DNA from: Phoronis australis
Lineage: Eukaryota; Phoronida; Phoronidae
Direction of reading: 5' to 3'
NCBI GenBank assembly: GCA_002633005.1
Contig: NMRA01000028.1
Span: forward strand, 214,421 to 274,460
Length of the DNA stretch: 60,040 bases
Under the pieces are notes generated by a model that had not been told where the DNA came from, searched no databases, and worked only from the letters and a program-made list of their open reading frames with translations. Numbering within the stretch: position 1 is the first letter of the stretch; each line of letters begins with the position of its first letter. Both the position numbers and the translations under genes were made by a program. Shown here in pieces: positions 11,130-24,200 of this stretch.

Positions 11130-12570
11130 ACGCCCAACATCCGGGTAATACCCGACACACCCACTAGCAATGATGCTCCGTCGCGTTATCAATGAAATCC
11201 ACCAGGTCACCATAACGAGTTCAATGCAAATTCTAGCCATGAATGGTAGATGTAAGGCTGCAGATGAACAGTAATTTTTAGTTGCTCTGTCAATTCCATT
11301 TTTGCTTATTTGCATTTAATACTGGTAGGGTTTGAATCGAGTGTCATTGACATACTCGTTACGGTGTACAGCCAAAACTTCCTGAGTCAGCTCATTCTTA
11401 ACTTTCCATGCCGCAAATTTTGGTAAGTACATGGGCTATTTACTGCTAAATGGAAATTAAACCCAGGGCAGTTGTCGCAATGATTTTAAGATTAGAGGTG
11501 ACTGGATAAAAATCTGGTTCACTCCACATTTGATGTAATTACGATGTCTCATTACGATTGTTCGCCTGGTCTAAAAATGTTCAGACCGTTATCATAAACA
11601 ATATTTAACTACCTACAATAAGCACGAGGCTAATTGCTGACAGACACATCAGACCCTTACTCCAAAACCACACATGAATGGATGGAACTACTTTTGACCA
11701 GCTGCATCAGTTTAATAAACAATTTAGGGGATAAAAAGCAAAAGGACAGTTTATAACCAAGCTTTCTGCGGTAAATGCGAACACCGGGGATTATATACAT
11801 GAACCAGTGAGACAACTGAAAACACGAAATACCAGTAACATATACTCAGTATCGTATTATTATTTATACAAATGTTAAACAAAGCATTGCACAACGTCAA
11901 TGGAAATTTTTCAAAACCTACAGATTAAATTAGGACTCAGGAAAGTCCAAGAAATGACAGTAAAATCAAATACCGCTTGTAGTTCTAACAACTAAGCTTG
12001 TATAAAATAAACAATCTCCGTTTCTTCAAAGCTTGTTAATACAAGAAATAGAGGCGAGCAACTAATGAGACATAATTTGAACCAAAGTTTCAGCAACTGA
12101 ACTGTAAAACTTTAACATTCATCAGAGGTAATTGCAACCAATGATAAAAAATACATGGATGCAGAATAACGGTAATTGTATTTCACTTATCCAATTAGAA
12201 GTATAGTGGTGTAGAACAGAACGTGACAAATTGATGTAGAATAGGAACGATGTACACACACATATATTACCACAGTCAATGGATGTTCAGTAGACGCAAA
12301 AGACCGAAACAAACCCAAACAAATGGAAAATTACGACACAATTACAACATTGTAGTACTCCACAAGTCTGATGAAAATGCAGAAGAATCTGGCCTATATA
12401 GATGACATTACGTCCGAATAAGCGAGGAATTTATTTTTACGCTTGAATAATCTGATTAATTTGTTCACGTTTCATATAGAGTGGAGTATTCTTCTTTTTC
12501 TTCAACAACAAGGTTTTTTTAAAAACATTTAAAAATGTCGCCTGTATAGTATTAATTTTTGTTCTCGTTA
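11130..12570. other. region upstream of gene 1, no gene seen
   Basis: Contains the presumed promoter and 5' UTR of gene 1 (11121-11200, locally CpG-richer), then AT-rich sequence with only short frames. No RNA gene or known repeat recognised. Confidence 0.45.
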
Positions 12571-12571
12571 T

Positions 12572-12746
12572 TCATAAGTTGATAAAATGTTTAGTTGTTG
12601 GAATTTTGACCTTTCCTTTATGTTTAGTCCGTTCAGTTAATGTTATTTGTGAAATGAACATTTTCCCACAGCCAAATTGTTTTCATGTATAGAAAACTCT
12701 TTCAAAGAGTTTCTAGTAGAAACTTCAGAGTTCAGCTTTTTGCAGA
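12572..12746 (+). repeat. 175-bp direct duplicate, copy A, ending at an N
   Basis: Identical, as far as I can read, to 12870-13044. Copy A stops exactly at the single N at 12747; the 122 bp between N and copy B are unique. Perfect identity with one end at a gap base is the signature of two overlapping contigs placed end to end without merging. Confidence 0.85.
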
Positions 12747-12747
12747 N
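12747..12747. other. single N, probable scaffold join
   Basis: Bounded on the left by copy A of a perfect 175-bp duplicate. Confidence 0.8.
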
Positions 12748-12869
12748 CAATTTTGACAAGGTAAGAGTTACAGCTAATTATCCTATGTGACAGTCTAAAT
12801 TGAAACCAACGAAGTTTCACGTCAAGTGTAAAATTCAGAAAGTAGGCAAATTTCCACCATTCTGTAGTG

Positions 12870-13044
12870 TCATAAGTTGATAAAATGTTTAGTTGTTGGA
12901 ATTTTGACCTTTCCTTTATGTTTAGTCCGTTCAGTTAATGTTATTTGTGAAATGAACATTTTCCCACAGCCAAATTGTTTTCATGTATAGAAAACTCTTT
13001 CAAAGAGTTTCTAGTAGAAACTTCAGAGTTCAGCTTTTTGCAGA
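12870..13044 (+). repeat. 175-bp direct duplicate, copy B
   Basis: Perfect repeat of 12572-12746, offset 298 bp. After 13044 the sequence continues as unique AT-rich DNA to 14840 with no gene recognised. Confidence 0.85.
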
Positions 13045-14840
13045 GAATGTTGCTTTTCAGATTTTAGGTGTGTTCCCTGCAACTGAATCTAAGATAAAAG
13101 AGTAGGAAACAACCAGATGACCACCTGGGATTGCCACTTTTAAGGCTAAGGGATAATTTGATTTTCTGTTATAAAAATCAAACAAAAGTACGATTTTATA
13201 GTTGATCGAGACTTAGTGAGAGAGGATATAATTCTTCGGGGGTTTGCCACCATTTCCCGTCATCATAGCGTGGACTTCATTTTACTTTTTTGCCATCATC
13301 TGATTCCCTTCTCTATGTGTGATAAGATCTCCTTGAGAAAGAATCAAGTTTCACGTACCGGTAGGCAAACTGTTGTTTACAGCTTTATTTACGTTTTGTT
13401 GTCTTCAATCCATTAACTACAGAAAATAAATCAAATACACTGGGTGATTTAGAACAGGCACTAACAAAACACAAATGAATTACCAATTAGTGATTGCACA
13501 CTCAGTTAATGTTAAGTAAACGTAATTGAAGAGCATTTATTTATAGGTACCCTGAGTACATGCATACCTATTTTCTCTCCTCCTAATGACGGAGCTTTAA
13601 TGTGTTGGAGGGGTATTTTGGTGCTGTCTTGGGACTGAAGTTCCCTTATCTATTTCTCCTGGTTTTATCTCCACTGTCACATAGGAATTAGTCTCAGTCC
13701 CTAGCTGAAGTAGTTGTAGGTAACAACCCACACTATCACAACAAATAGACTAAAAAGAGACATGCAGGGTACAGCCTAATGTACATGGGATTCTAGGAAG
13801 TGAAGCAATACGCGATTACGGCCATAAAAGTGACTCAACTGCGTATTTGTCCTGTTCACTTCAATGTTGTTAACCAAACACATGTGGAACGCTTGACAGA
13901 ACATATGTATAGCCAAAACATAATCTGGGATCGAACAGAATGATGATGGTTTCAAGAAAGCGCCCTAAATTGTCAAATGGATTTAGAGGTTGCACTCTAC
14001 CATGACAAATGGATAGTTTATAAAATTGTGACATCAGCTTATTTCTAAGCTGTAAGGTAACCTTGGTTAGCTTCATTCTCATTTTGGGATGCATATAAAG
14101 TGTACAGTAAGCTTGTTCAGAGTGTTTCTTTTAATACTTGTACGAAAATGGAGAATTAGTTTACTTTGGTTAATTAAATTCAATGTAGTAACCACTTTTA
14201 GTTTACACATTCAAATGAAAAACTATAATTAATGAATAAACACGATTGCTTATTTATATTAATAATGTCTAAGATTCTTTTGACAACTGTTGCCAACTTT
14301 ATAAAAGTGTGCCATTATCTTGTGTCTTGTTCTACTCACAGGTGCTCATTGAAATGGATGGCACCAGTGACGTCTGCATAACCAACTTACACAGGGACAT
14401 ATAATTGCGCAACTTAAAAAGTTCTCAATATATGATGTAGCTGTAAAGCTATTATATCCACTATTACGAAAATATCATGACGTTCTGGAAAGTGCATGAA
14501 TGAAACTGAAAGCTTGTATCAAATCACCAAATGAAAACCTGTACAGAAAATCACTATTTATACACCACTTTCACATCAACTTATTATTTTGTAAAATTAT
14601 AAATATTGGATGTAGAAAGAATCGATGTCATCTCATACACTGTTTTTGTGTTGTTTTTGTATATTTTAACGAAAACTCTTTAAGTATTTTATAAAAATTC
14701 ATTTTTAGCGTGTACAGAATACTAGGCTGGGTGTTAGTTCCAATGTTTACTATTACTACTAGCCGCTACTAGTAGTGATAATGAGGATGTCGGTAAGTTG
14801 ACACTTTCTACGTTATAAACATAACAGCTGTCCGAGATAT

Positions 14841-15090
14841 GGGACCTGTTCCAAGAAACTGACTTAAGTTCATTTTTGACTTTAGTTTAAGATTCATCTT
14901 AACTTCCAAACTTTGAAACTTCCACATTCGGTAAGTTAGTCAAAATTAAGACACAACTTATGTCAAACACTTAAGTCAAACTTAAGATCTCTTTCTTGGA
15001 TTGGTTTTGAGACAAATTTAATTATGATTCTAAAATTTACTAAAATTTAAGATTTGTCTTAGCTAAGTCAGTTTTGTTAAAACAGGCCCC
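14841..15090. mobile_element. MITE-like element, 250 bp
   Basis: The left end GGGACCTGTTCCAAGAAACT and the reverse complement of the right end (GGGGCCTGTTTTAACAAAAC) are imperfect inverted repeats. Both continue into CTGACTTA. The interior is AT-rich and made of 'aagtcaaacttaag'-type inverted words, with no coding frame. This is a short non-autonomous DNA transposon by structure; the superfamily is not determined and I could not identify a clear target-site duplication. Confidence 0.6.
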
Positions 15091-15785
15091 TGTACTGTTG
15101 TAGCTAAAGACCAAGCGAGTTTTTTCTCATGTGACAAGTAATGTCAGCGACGTCCAACTATACTAACGTTGGCCTACATTGACAACGTACTTCTTTAATA
15201 CTTTATGGCTACTTTTACTGAGAGGCAAATTTTAGACGATTATGTCGTGCTTGTATTCAGTTGCCATTGACAGGTGTGATTTACGATGAGTCTTACTTTT
15301 TGTCTTAGTTTCTTCGCCATGTAAGATTTAAATTTACTGTTACATAACAGGACCAGAAAACAAGTAACCGCGAGATGTGCAGCACAACATATAATCTTTT
15401 GTTTTCTGAAATTATGAGCATTTATTTTTCCCGAGTAATAATCAACTGCCAGTTCTTCCGTCTCTAAACCAGACTAGTCAGGGTATAATTTAAGATCAGT
15501 GGTCTGAGTGAAAAGAATTTTTTTTGAAAGAAGTCGAGAATATATCACTCAACATTAAAACATGTTTGCAACAACGCTGGTTCCGTTTATGGTTATTTAG
15601 GACCTTATCAATATTTGAAAAAATGTAGAAATTAGCTTTTTAAAAGTATATATTTCCGAAAGTAGAGAGACTGCAGTTTTTTTACCCTTATGCCAACCCT
15701 TCATTAATTAGGGCACGTGATCACATTTGTTGGTAAAATTTAAAAAGAACAAAAAATACGCAAAAGATTTATGCAACTCAGTTGA

Positions 15786-16215
15786 GCACAGGCGGATACA
15801 GGTTGGAGGGTCAAATGGGTCTTGACCCCCATTTTCCCTCAATTTTATTGATATCAAATCTAGAATTTTCAAATTGTTGACTTGTACCACCCTTCTTAAA
15901 AAATCTTTGATCCGATACCCCCCTTTTAAAAAATCCTGGATCTGTCACCATTGAGTCGATATTTGGTACTGTTTCATGAAATTGGGCACAGACCCCCCTA
16001 CTTGAAAATAATTTTAATATTATTTCAAATCAAAGTTTGTGTGTTAAACTTTTAATAATTAATTGATACTAACACCTGGAATATTTGGTTGAGGTTCCCC
16101 GTTTTTGCCCCTAACTTTTTCTTCAGGAGACCTATCTTATGTTTATTACTTCCGTGACCCCCCTGGACAAAATTCTACAGGTTCTGTACCTGTCCATCCT
16201 CAAATCGCACCTCTG
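15786..16215. mobile_element. possible degenerate hAT-like non-autonomous element
   Basis: The left edge 'gcacaggcggatacaggttg' resembles the 'cag.ggcggat.cagg' terminus seen at 53093. The right edge 'cctcaaatcgcacctctga' resembles its inverted partner. The inside has repeated C-runs ('gaccccc', 'taccccccttt'). Both ends are decayed, so this is a weak structural call. Confidence 0.3.
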
Positions 16216-16219
16216 ATTA

Positions 16220-18050
16220 CTGAGTCGCCCTCTTGCTTATGATGTATTTCTCGTTAATTTATATTACCTTTGCTATCCAAATTTTTTCTTGATTTGTTCT
16301 ATATTTTGCCTATGTGTATTTTTCCATTACACTGCTCATGTTTTTGTCCTCAATATTTTAAACAAAGACACACACGGAAGAACGTATCCCATTTTCTACC
16401 CGATGATATTTGGATGTATCTATCCTAAGACGATAGCAAAAAGTCAAGGATTATCCACCCGAAATAATAATTATTCCCAAGGCGACCTGGCAGTATGTCT
16501 GACTAACCAACCCTTCAGGACAAGTACCCTCCCCCCTCCAANCCTCCTACCATCTGGCATGACCTGGTGTCTGCACTCAAGTACTTTCTTTATAAATTTA
16601 TAAACATTTATGCACATATTTTTTACAATAGTGCGCCTGCCTCCACTGCAGCCAAATGTTGAATTTTGTCAAAAGTTAGGCTTCTCGAGAACTCAGACTA
16701 TTGGTAAAGATTTTGCGAAGATTCTTTGACCCGTCAAGGACTGGACGTAGCGCTGAGTCATAAACATACTCAACTATTTTACTTCAGAATGTCTGCGACA
16801 AAAACTTAAAGAGGCATGGAACGCGAAAACTCGTAAAAATTACCTTTTTTAACAGTTGGCAGCAAATCTACTTCTTGGGGTGCTAAGTTGAGAGTTATTC
16901 ACTAGATAGAATGGAAATGTGCTACGTCTGTCTTTGAATAGCAAATAAGGAGAGATGCTTTGCCGTATGGGGGAAAATCGACGAAGTGACGAGCAGTTGA
17001 CACATTGTTCTATTGACGTTTGAAAGTAAAAAGGAGAAATGCCATGACATATCAACAGAAATTCAAAATCTTTACGAATAAACCGTGAAAAACTGGTGAA
17101 CAGTTTGACTTCTGTTTCAGTAGCAGAGAAACACTTTGAATAACGCAGTTTAGTCTGTTTTCAGGTTCTTTGTCACTTTAAGAGGTACGGGGTTCCCTGC
17201 TCACACCCTCCCTGCTCAGAGAAAAGAGGATGAAGACTCCGTCCACGCACATTGCGATCCGCGAAAAATCTCTTTTGACCACCTGAGTAAAATAATATCT
17301 TCTTCAAAGTTGAATTTCCAAGAAATGGAGACAAAACGTTCTTCAAAAGTTGCAATTATAAGTGTATTCCTTTGTGCAATGCCATAACATGGTATACTAC
17401 GAGCACAACCAGCAAGTGACTCAAAATATTGTTATTCCTTCCTTAGTCAACATGAATAAAATAGCACGTGGAGTCATTAACAACTTTTTCACAACGACAG
17501 TGAACTGCTTTTATTTCAGTCCCAGTGCGGCAGTCCAGAATACTGAACGAAAAGAATATATATATATATTTAGTGGAATTAGCGTATTTACAAATGGTCA
17601 AGTCATAGTATCCGCTGTTCCATACACGAAATGTCAATACCTTATTTCGCAATAATATTTTATCACGCATCTTGCTCTCTTCAACAATTTCAGCCAACAA
17701 TCCGGTACAGTGCGACTGAAGGCCCAAACACTGTACATGTTCCTCTAGCAAGAACGGCATCAGTCTCTAGGCACCATGAGTACTAACGTCTCACACGGAG
17801 ACTGCTTTGACAGGTTGTTTCATAAATATAGCTTGCAAGTTGGCACATTCGATTAAATATGAAATTACATGTTCAAAATTTATCAGAGTCCGTCCTCCTC
17901 GCAACTGATCGTGGCTTTCTAACAGCGCCACCGATATGTCGCTAATTTGCCCTCTGTTCCCCCTCACCACAGTACGTCATGCTCTGTACACAAATTAAGC
18001 AATAATATCATAGAAGTATGTACTCATAATATGCAGGTGCACCTATCAAA
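16220..18050. other. region downstream of gene 2, no gene seen
   Basis: AT-rich sequence with a poly-C run next to the N at 16542. A segment near 16805 ('aaagaggcatggaacgcgaa') has a related copy in reverse near 34780-34800. No exon recognised; it would include the 3' UTR of gene 2 (left of 18057). Confidence 0.4.
16542..16542. other. single N in a C-rich tract
   Basis: Between 'cccccctcca' and 'cctcctacc'. No duplicated flank is seen; a base-calling problem or a join are both possible. Confidence 0.6.
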
Positions 18051-18056
18051 CATTCT

Positions 18057-18243
18057 TCATGTTTCAGATGGCCACCTTGACAAACTTCTTAACCGCCTGT
18101 GTCTAAACCGTCGTCGCTTCGGCTTTTTGATTCGCCTCCGCCTAGAATTTTTCTTGCCCTTTTTCTTCGGACAATAGCCTGTGATTGGATCGAATGCACC
18201 ATGCCTACACGTCGGCAAGTGACATTTTTCCTCCTTTACGCAC
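18057..18243 (-). CDS. gene 2 exon 6, terminal exon with polybasic tail
   Basis: 187 bp from acceptor ATGTTGTTATTTCAG to TGA (18057-18059), 61 codons. It starts CVKEEKCHLPTCRHGAFDP and continues ITGYCPKKKGKKN. An Arg/Lys-rich tail follows (RRRRIKKPKRRRFRHRRLR) before a short end SLSRWPSET. Four Cys continue the Cys-rich segment of exon 5, and about 30 residues are mainly Arg/Lys. Such tails in PDGF and VEGF bind heparan sulphate and hold the ligand at the cell surface. Phase agrees with exon 5 (AA+G = Lys). Confidence 0.85.
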
Positions 18244-21200
18244 CTGAAATAACAACATGAAGGCAATTTTGCCATGGCCGGTATTTGATTAATTTTGTAT
18301 TAACCGACGTATAATTAATACAAAATCAACGTGACTGACGTTTGATCTTGCACATCACCTAGACAGTGTGGACACAGCACCCTTCCTCAATGGATCATGG
18401 GCTATAGCACCACAGCCGCCCTGTGGCGCACCGCCGTAGATCCTGGACTGCACAGCACTGAAATCAGTGGGGGGCTACAGTCCCCCACAGCCCCTTATGG
18501 TGCGCTGCCCATGTGTATCCCCGATTGTGAGTTGTTATTCGTTAAATCAACTGTGCGCCAGTATCAATATGAATTTCCATGACAAATTGGTGCACCTGTA
18601 TTTTCGCAGTCGATTGAAAGTGTAAGTTTGATGTTGATTCTTACAAACGGGTGGGACGGTGGTTCAAGTTTCACGTCAAGTTTAACTGGAGTGGGGACGA
18701 GGGGCACGTGCTTCTCCCCCAATAATTTGCAGGCTTCAGGGTTAAATCGTGACAAAAAATCCAAGAAAACATTTGTGCTTGATTTACCCTTAAGTTCTCC
18801 TGCATTGTTAGGGAGCCCGTTTGTTGCAATATTGTTAGGGAGCCCGTTTGTTGCAACATTTAAACGCACTTGAAAACATGGACTTAATGCACATGTATTT
18901 CGAAAAAGTTGAGAAAATTTGCAAAGCACAGCTTTTACAGATTATATTAATTCACTGGATTTTTAAAATGAAGAAGCAATTTTAGGTAATGCAAAATTAT
19001 ATTTCTCAAGGGACTTATCTGACGCTTTCTTTTTTCATTTTTTCTCGAAATTGTATATCACTTGACAAAAATTGAGAACCAGACAGATGGCATCAACTGC
19101 TGCTGAAATGATGTATTCTTTTATATTTAGGGTCCCATTGATAGTATCCATGCGGCCACCTTTTTCATGTCTTTTATATGACCGCTCACAGAGTTAGGGT
19201 CCAGTGATGGAATCAATTGCTTCTGTTTTACTGTTTTTGTGAAATCGTACAACCTTTTATGTTAAGGAAGGGCACTTCTTGACCGAGCGTCAAACGATGA
19301 TAGAATTAACTGTCACTCTTTTCCATTTTTAATGATGTTTGGCCTTTCATACTTAGGGGCCACCTTTCAGGAGTCCGCTCTCGAAGGGGCGGTCCAAGGC
19401 AATTGCCTCTTTGCCCCTTTATAAATCCAACACTGTCAACTATTCCTGAGGAGAAGACGACGAGATTTTAAAACCATGCAAAGCCTAGAAGTATTAAGAT
19501 ATTCGTCCCAAACAACTGAAAATGGCTGTGTTGAAAAATACAATAGAATGGACCGCCATCGAAAGGATGGAAGATTGAAAAACTCGAAGTTTACTATTTG
19601 TGATTAACACAAAAGGAATATTTCCGATGGTTTTACAACAATAAAATAATGATACTCTTCCCATAGAATTGTAAGAATACCATTCCTTTAAATGTCTTTA
19701 TTAGGAGTTGTTTGTAAGAAAATCATACATGTCGAAAGGACTGGCGGGGTTACGTTTTTGATGGTCTTGTACAAGGTACATGTCAAGCGGATGAAGGTAA
19801 GGTACTGTATATAAGCTAGCGATCGTAAACTTTCAGCGATTTTTGGAGTAGAAGTTTAACTCACAAAACCTTAATATCTACCTCTGGCATGAACCAAAAT
19901 ACAAGCTAACACGATTAAATTCGAAAAACGTCTTTCCAAAGTCCGTGGGATGTCCCATCTCCCATGTTCCCTCAGTTGCCCGTCAAGAATTTGCGAGAAT
20001 GCCTTCGGGAATTGCTTATAATATTCTGTTTTGATAAACAACGAATGTAGTCCAATTTATTGGTTTTTGACTGGGATTTACGTGTTTATGTATCTACGAA
20101 AATCTATTGATACATGTAAATGATTTTTTGACAATTACAAGCTAATGTTGTAAGAATTTACGATGCTTCAGGGAACTTAGCTAGAAGCTGAAGATGGGAA
20201 AATCATATGATCCTCAAACAGCAACGTTCTCTGGACGATTTTGCCTATATGAAATACCTCCCTTCGGACAATACTACAAGGTGTTTCACGATTCAAATGA
20301 CAAGAAATGCATTGTTTGTTGACTTAGAAACAAGATAACTGGTTTAAATTCACAAACGGGTGATAAAAAGACTTTTAAGAGTCTTTAAATCACATTAAAG
20401 GAATGGCTTCTTGGGAAGAATTTATAGTTGCCTTTGCACTTAATTCCTAGTAGTATAGCACAATACATTTTCTCGTTCCTGAAACTGAGTCATTCCTGTG
20501 CTTACAGAGCACGTGATGTCTAACGCATCCACTTTCAAAATAAGGTGTAACCAAACAGTGGATCCGGGCGCAGAATCTGATCCACGGGAACTCAATTGAA
20601 CTCCCGACATTGTACTAAAATGTGGGTACATTTTGGGATACCCTGTCTATCATTAATTTGTCCCAAACCACCAGAAACTGGGCTTTCCGTGTTTTAACAA
20701 TAGGTTTTGAAACAGCTCCACTGGAAAAGTACCAGGGGACACCGGAGTCTTACCCTTTCATAATATATCTTTAAAACATGGCCCTAATAAGATGAACTTT
20801 CACCAAACTGGACCGTAATAAAATCAATCTTGACCTTTAGGCCCGGGCAGACGTATGGGTACGAGCTCGAGTTGCCTTAAATCTTAATTGAATCATAGTT
20901 GAGCTCTACACCTAGTTAATCCAGTCTGCTCACAGCTATAGGTCACTTCAGTTGAGGCAGAGAGCAAAAATTTGGCTCTCACAATTTTCACCATCCTGCG
21001 CTCCTGAAATGCATATTTACGAAAGATGTAGATCAGCAGACTGTCCTGTTGTCTTACTTTAGTTGGCTTGTTGAAAGCGACTTTCTCCCATTTTTTACTG
21101 CTTTGCACGACCTCTCTCGGTCAAAACACTCGCAGCTGCAGTGTGGGCCGTTCCGCCTCAAAATAAACGGAACCGGGCATCGGGTGCACCTGGAAGGGAA

Positions 21201-24200
21201 AAGTCACAATAATTCAGGTTCATCAGGAAATCATGTATCGATATCAATGTGAATGGAAGGGTCAACAATTTACACGCTTTTCATGATCGGAAGCGACGGT
21301 CTGGCAGTATTTACTACGTAAGCGAACACTAGTATATGGGCGGCTCACCATAGGGGGCTGGGGGGCTTTAACCCCCAACTTATTTCAGTGCTGCGCCGTC
21401 CATGCGCCAACAGAAGGTGTAGGTGGTATGAGAAAACTCTTTTGAAATAGATATCAGAAAGGCGGCGAAAATATTGGAATTGAAATCTCATTTACGCCCA
21501 TAGTAGATATCATTACGAATTCAAACATGAAACTGGTTTTAGTTTCTATGACGAAACTTGCGTGTGAGTCATGACCACCGTTTTAGGCTCATATAAGACC
21601 GTACCCCTGAATATTTTACTTGTATTTGGCAAAATCAAGAAAGCTAACAGCGCAGAAAAGCCCCGACGGTACAAAATATGCAACAAAGACAGACACAGCC
21701 CCAGCCGTACGTAGCAGATACGTGAGCTCAACTGGAGATCGCCATCACGAAAAGCAAAAATGAAACCTACGGCGTCGCTGCAAGCAGTGTCACCGACAAC
21801 CTTTGAACACCTTCGCCGAATCGACTTACTCTTCTAGCCAAATTAAACCATTCACTTGCTTTTTGCATCCCCAAGTTGACAAATTTATCACCACCACCAC
21901 ATTGTTTTTTCCTTCTACCAATAGACTGTGGAATAACCTGAGCCAAGAGACACTTTGAGGGCTCTCAGTATTAGACACGTAGCTTGACATATCTTTGCAG
22001 CCACAGCACCAGCGGCTCAGATCATTCTCGAAGATTATTTCACTGCGCTTAATCGCTTTTAACTGCACTTACGAGTTCTTTGATACGCCGTAAAATGTAA
22101 CAATTTCGTAAAATGTAACAAATATTATATTTTACGTCAGTGTTACATTTTACGTCGCTACGTCTCTTCTAAAATGTAATAAGTTGTTACATTTTATGTA
22201 GTTGTTACATTTTACGTAGTTCTTACATTTTACGTTGAATGCACATGCGAGAAATGTACCATTGTTACATTTTACGAAACCAACGTCATATTACAAGGAA
22301 AATGACTAAAACACGAAGGAGTGGTATCTGACACGGCCAGGGGTACAGAAGTATTTATGGACAAGGGGGTGCCGCCCGAAAAACTTCGATGCCTACTCGT
22401 TTAGAAAGTGAGCTCGGACAAAGAAATGACCCAATTAGAGACTGATTTTGTGTAAAAATTCACATTTTTGCACAGTTCAGTTCCAGAAAAGGCACACTTT
22501 TAGATTGCATTCTGTCGAAAATGGCACCATTTTGGAACTTTCTGCTGCGAAAAAACCTTTTGGGCGGGACTTTTCGTATACTTTATCTATAGGAATGCTC
22601 TCCGGGCTGAAACGGCATGAATTTGGCTACCCATTATCATTTTTATTAGTATTACATTATTATTACTACTATGTCTACTATTACTTCTATTACTACTATC
22701 ACCATTATCGTTATCGTTATCATCATTATTAATATTAATAATTTTGGGCGCAGTGCAATATGCACAATACATGTTAATCAAAGTGTAAAACATCATGGTC
22801 TTAAAAGATTTAAAATAATCTCATTTATGGTTCAATGTTTTCATTGGGCTTTCCATTGTGGACAGCGAGTGCTGTTTCAAAACGATTTTAAAGGTGTTCC
22901 TGTGTTCAGCCCTAACGATATTGTGAGAAATGTCTTGTCAGCAGTGGATGCAGAGTTCGCTTATTTTTTGGAAACGAGGAGGTTGAGATTTAAAGTCTTG
23001 TTTAGACGTGTGCCAACTTCAAAAATTATTTTTGAACTATCGGTATTGTTTGTAAATATAACTATATCCTTCTGTAGTTTACCTCGAAGAAGTGAATTCA
23101 GACCGTAATCATTTACTTGCAACGTGAGGATACCCACCGTGTAATCATTTTTGTCTCTTGTTGAAAACATTCCTTTTCAAAGAACTGGGCATTGCTGTAG
23201 TGGTAAAATAAGAGGTAACTAGGCGCCCAAAGCCCACCGTACCACCTTGAGCACGGAACGTAACTTGCGGTGCGTAGGCGCTACGTTCAAATGCCAAAAG
23301 GTGGTTGGCTGCGCCTACGTGCGCCTACGCCCCACTACAGCATTGGAACTGAGCTTGTCCCACGATGATGTGTAAGTTCAAAAATTGCGTCAAGTTGCAC
23401 CCTGGAGGCAGACCTTTTTCGAGAACTAGCAACTAGTCGGCTATGGCAGCGGTCACCGCGTAATTAGAATAGCTGGTAACGGACATAGGCTGCAAAACAC
23501 GCAATTTTATGTGGGACGGACCCCAATATTTTTAGAAAAACATAGTGATTTAACTGAGTGATTTCAACTAGGTTTCATTGAAAGTGGATTGTATGGAACA
23601 AAAGCGGCCAACGTCGACGTCCGCGATGTTTGATTTCCGCTTTTTATACGACGTATCAAAATGATTAATGTACCAAATTCCCTATCTGCCTACAACCACG
23701 CGTGTTGTCGACAGCGACCTGCCCAAACAATGGCGCCTCATGAGGCACGTGGCTTCACGTCTATTAATAGCAGAATGTCCATTATTTATATATGCTTCGA
23801 ACTAACGAACAATGACCAAATAGCTATTTTAATTCATATTTTATGTTAAAAGATAATAGAAAGAGAAAGTACATGTTTGTGTAGTCTGAAAGGATGGCAG
23901 TCAGCTTTTTTGGACTATTGCCCCTTAAACTGTAAACGGTTAAAACCGTTTAGTGACTCCACTGGTTTTTAATTGCCACTGCCTTGACAACATATTTCTA
24001 TCTCGTTAATGAAAATGCCTTATGGTAAAAGTTTCCCAACTGATATGTAAACTGACATTTGTACATGCACTGTGTTCTACAGCCCTACGCCACTAGCTTA
24101 CAGTAACAGCATTGGACTACCACACTTACGAAAATTTTCAATAGGATTTCCTATAAGATTTCCTAAAGGGTTTCTATAGGAAATTCTATAGGATTGTATA

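Noticed and set aside
11051-11315. Longer minus-strand frame starting at 11315 instead of the ATG at 11120
   Set aside because: The ATG at 11120 has a strong start context, and the sequence after it fits the downstream exons; upstream residues look like translated 5' UTR.
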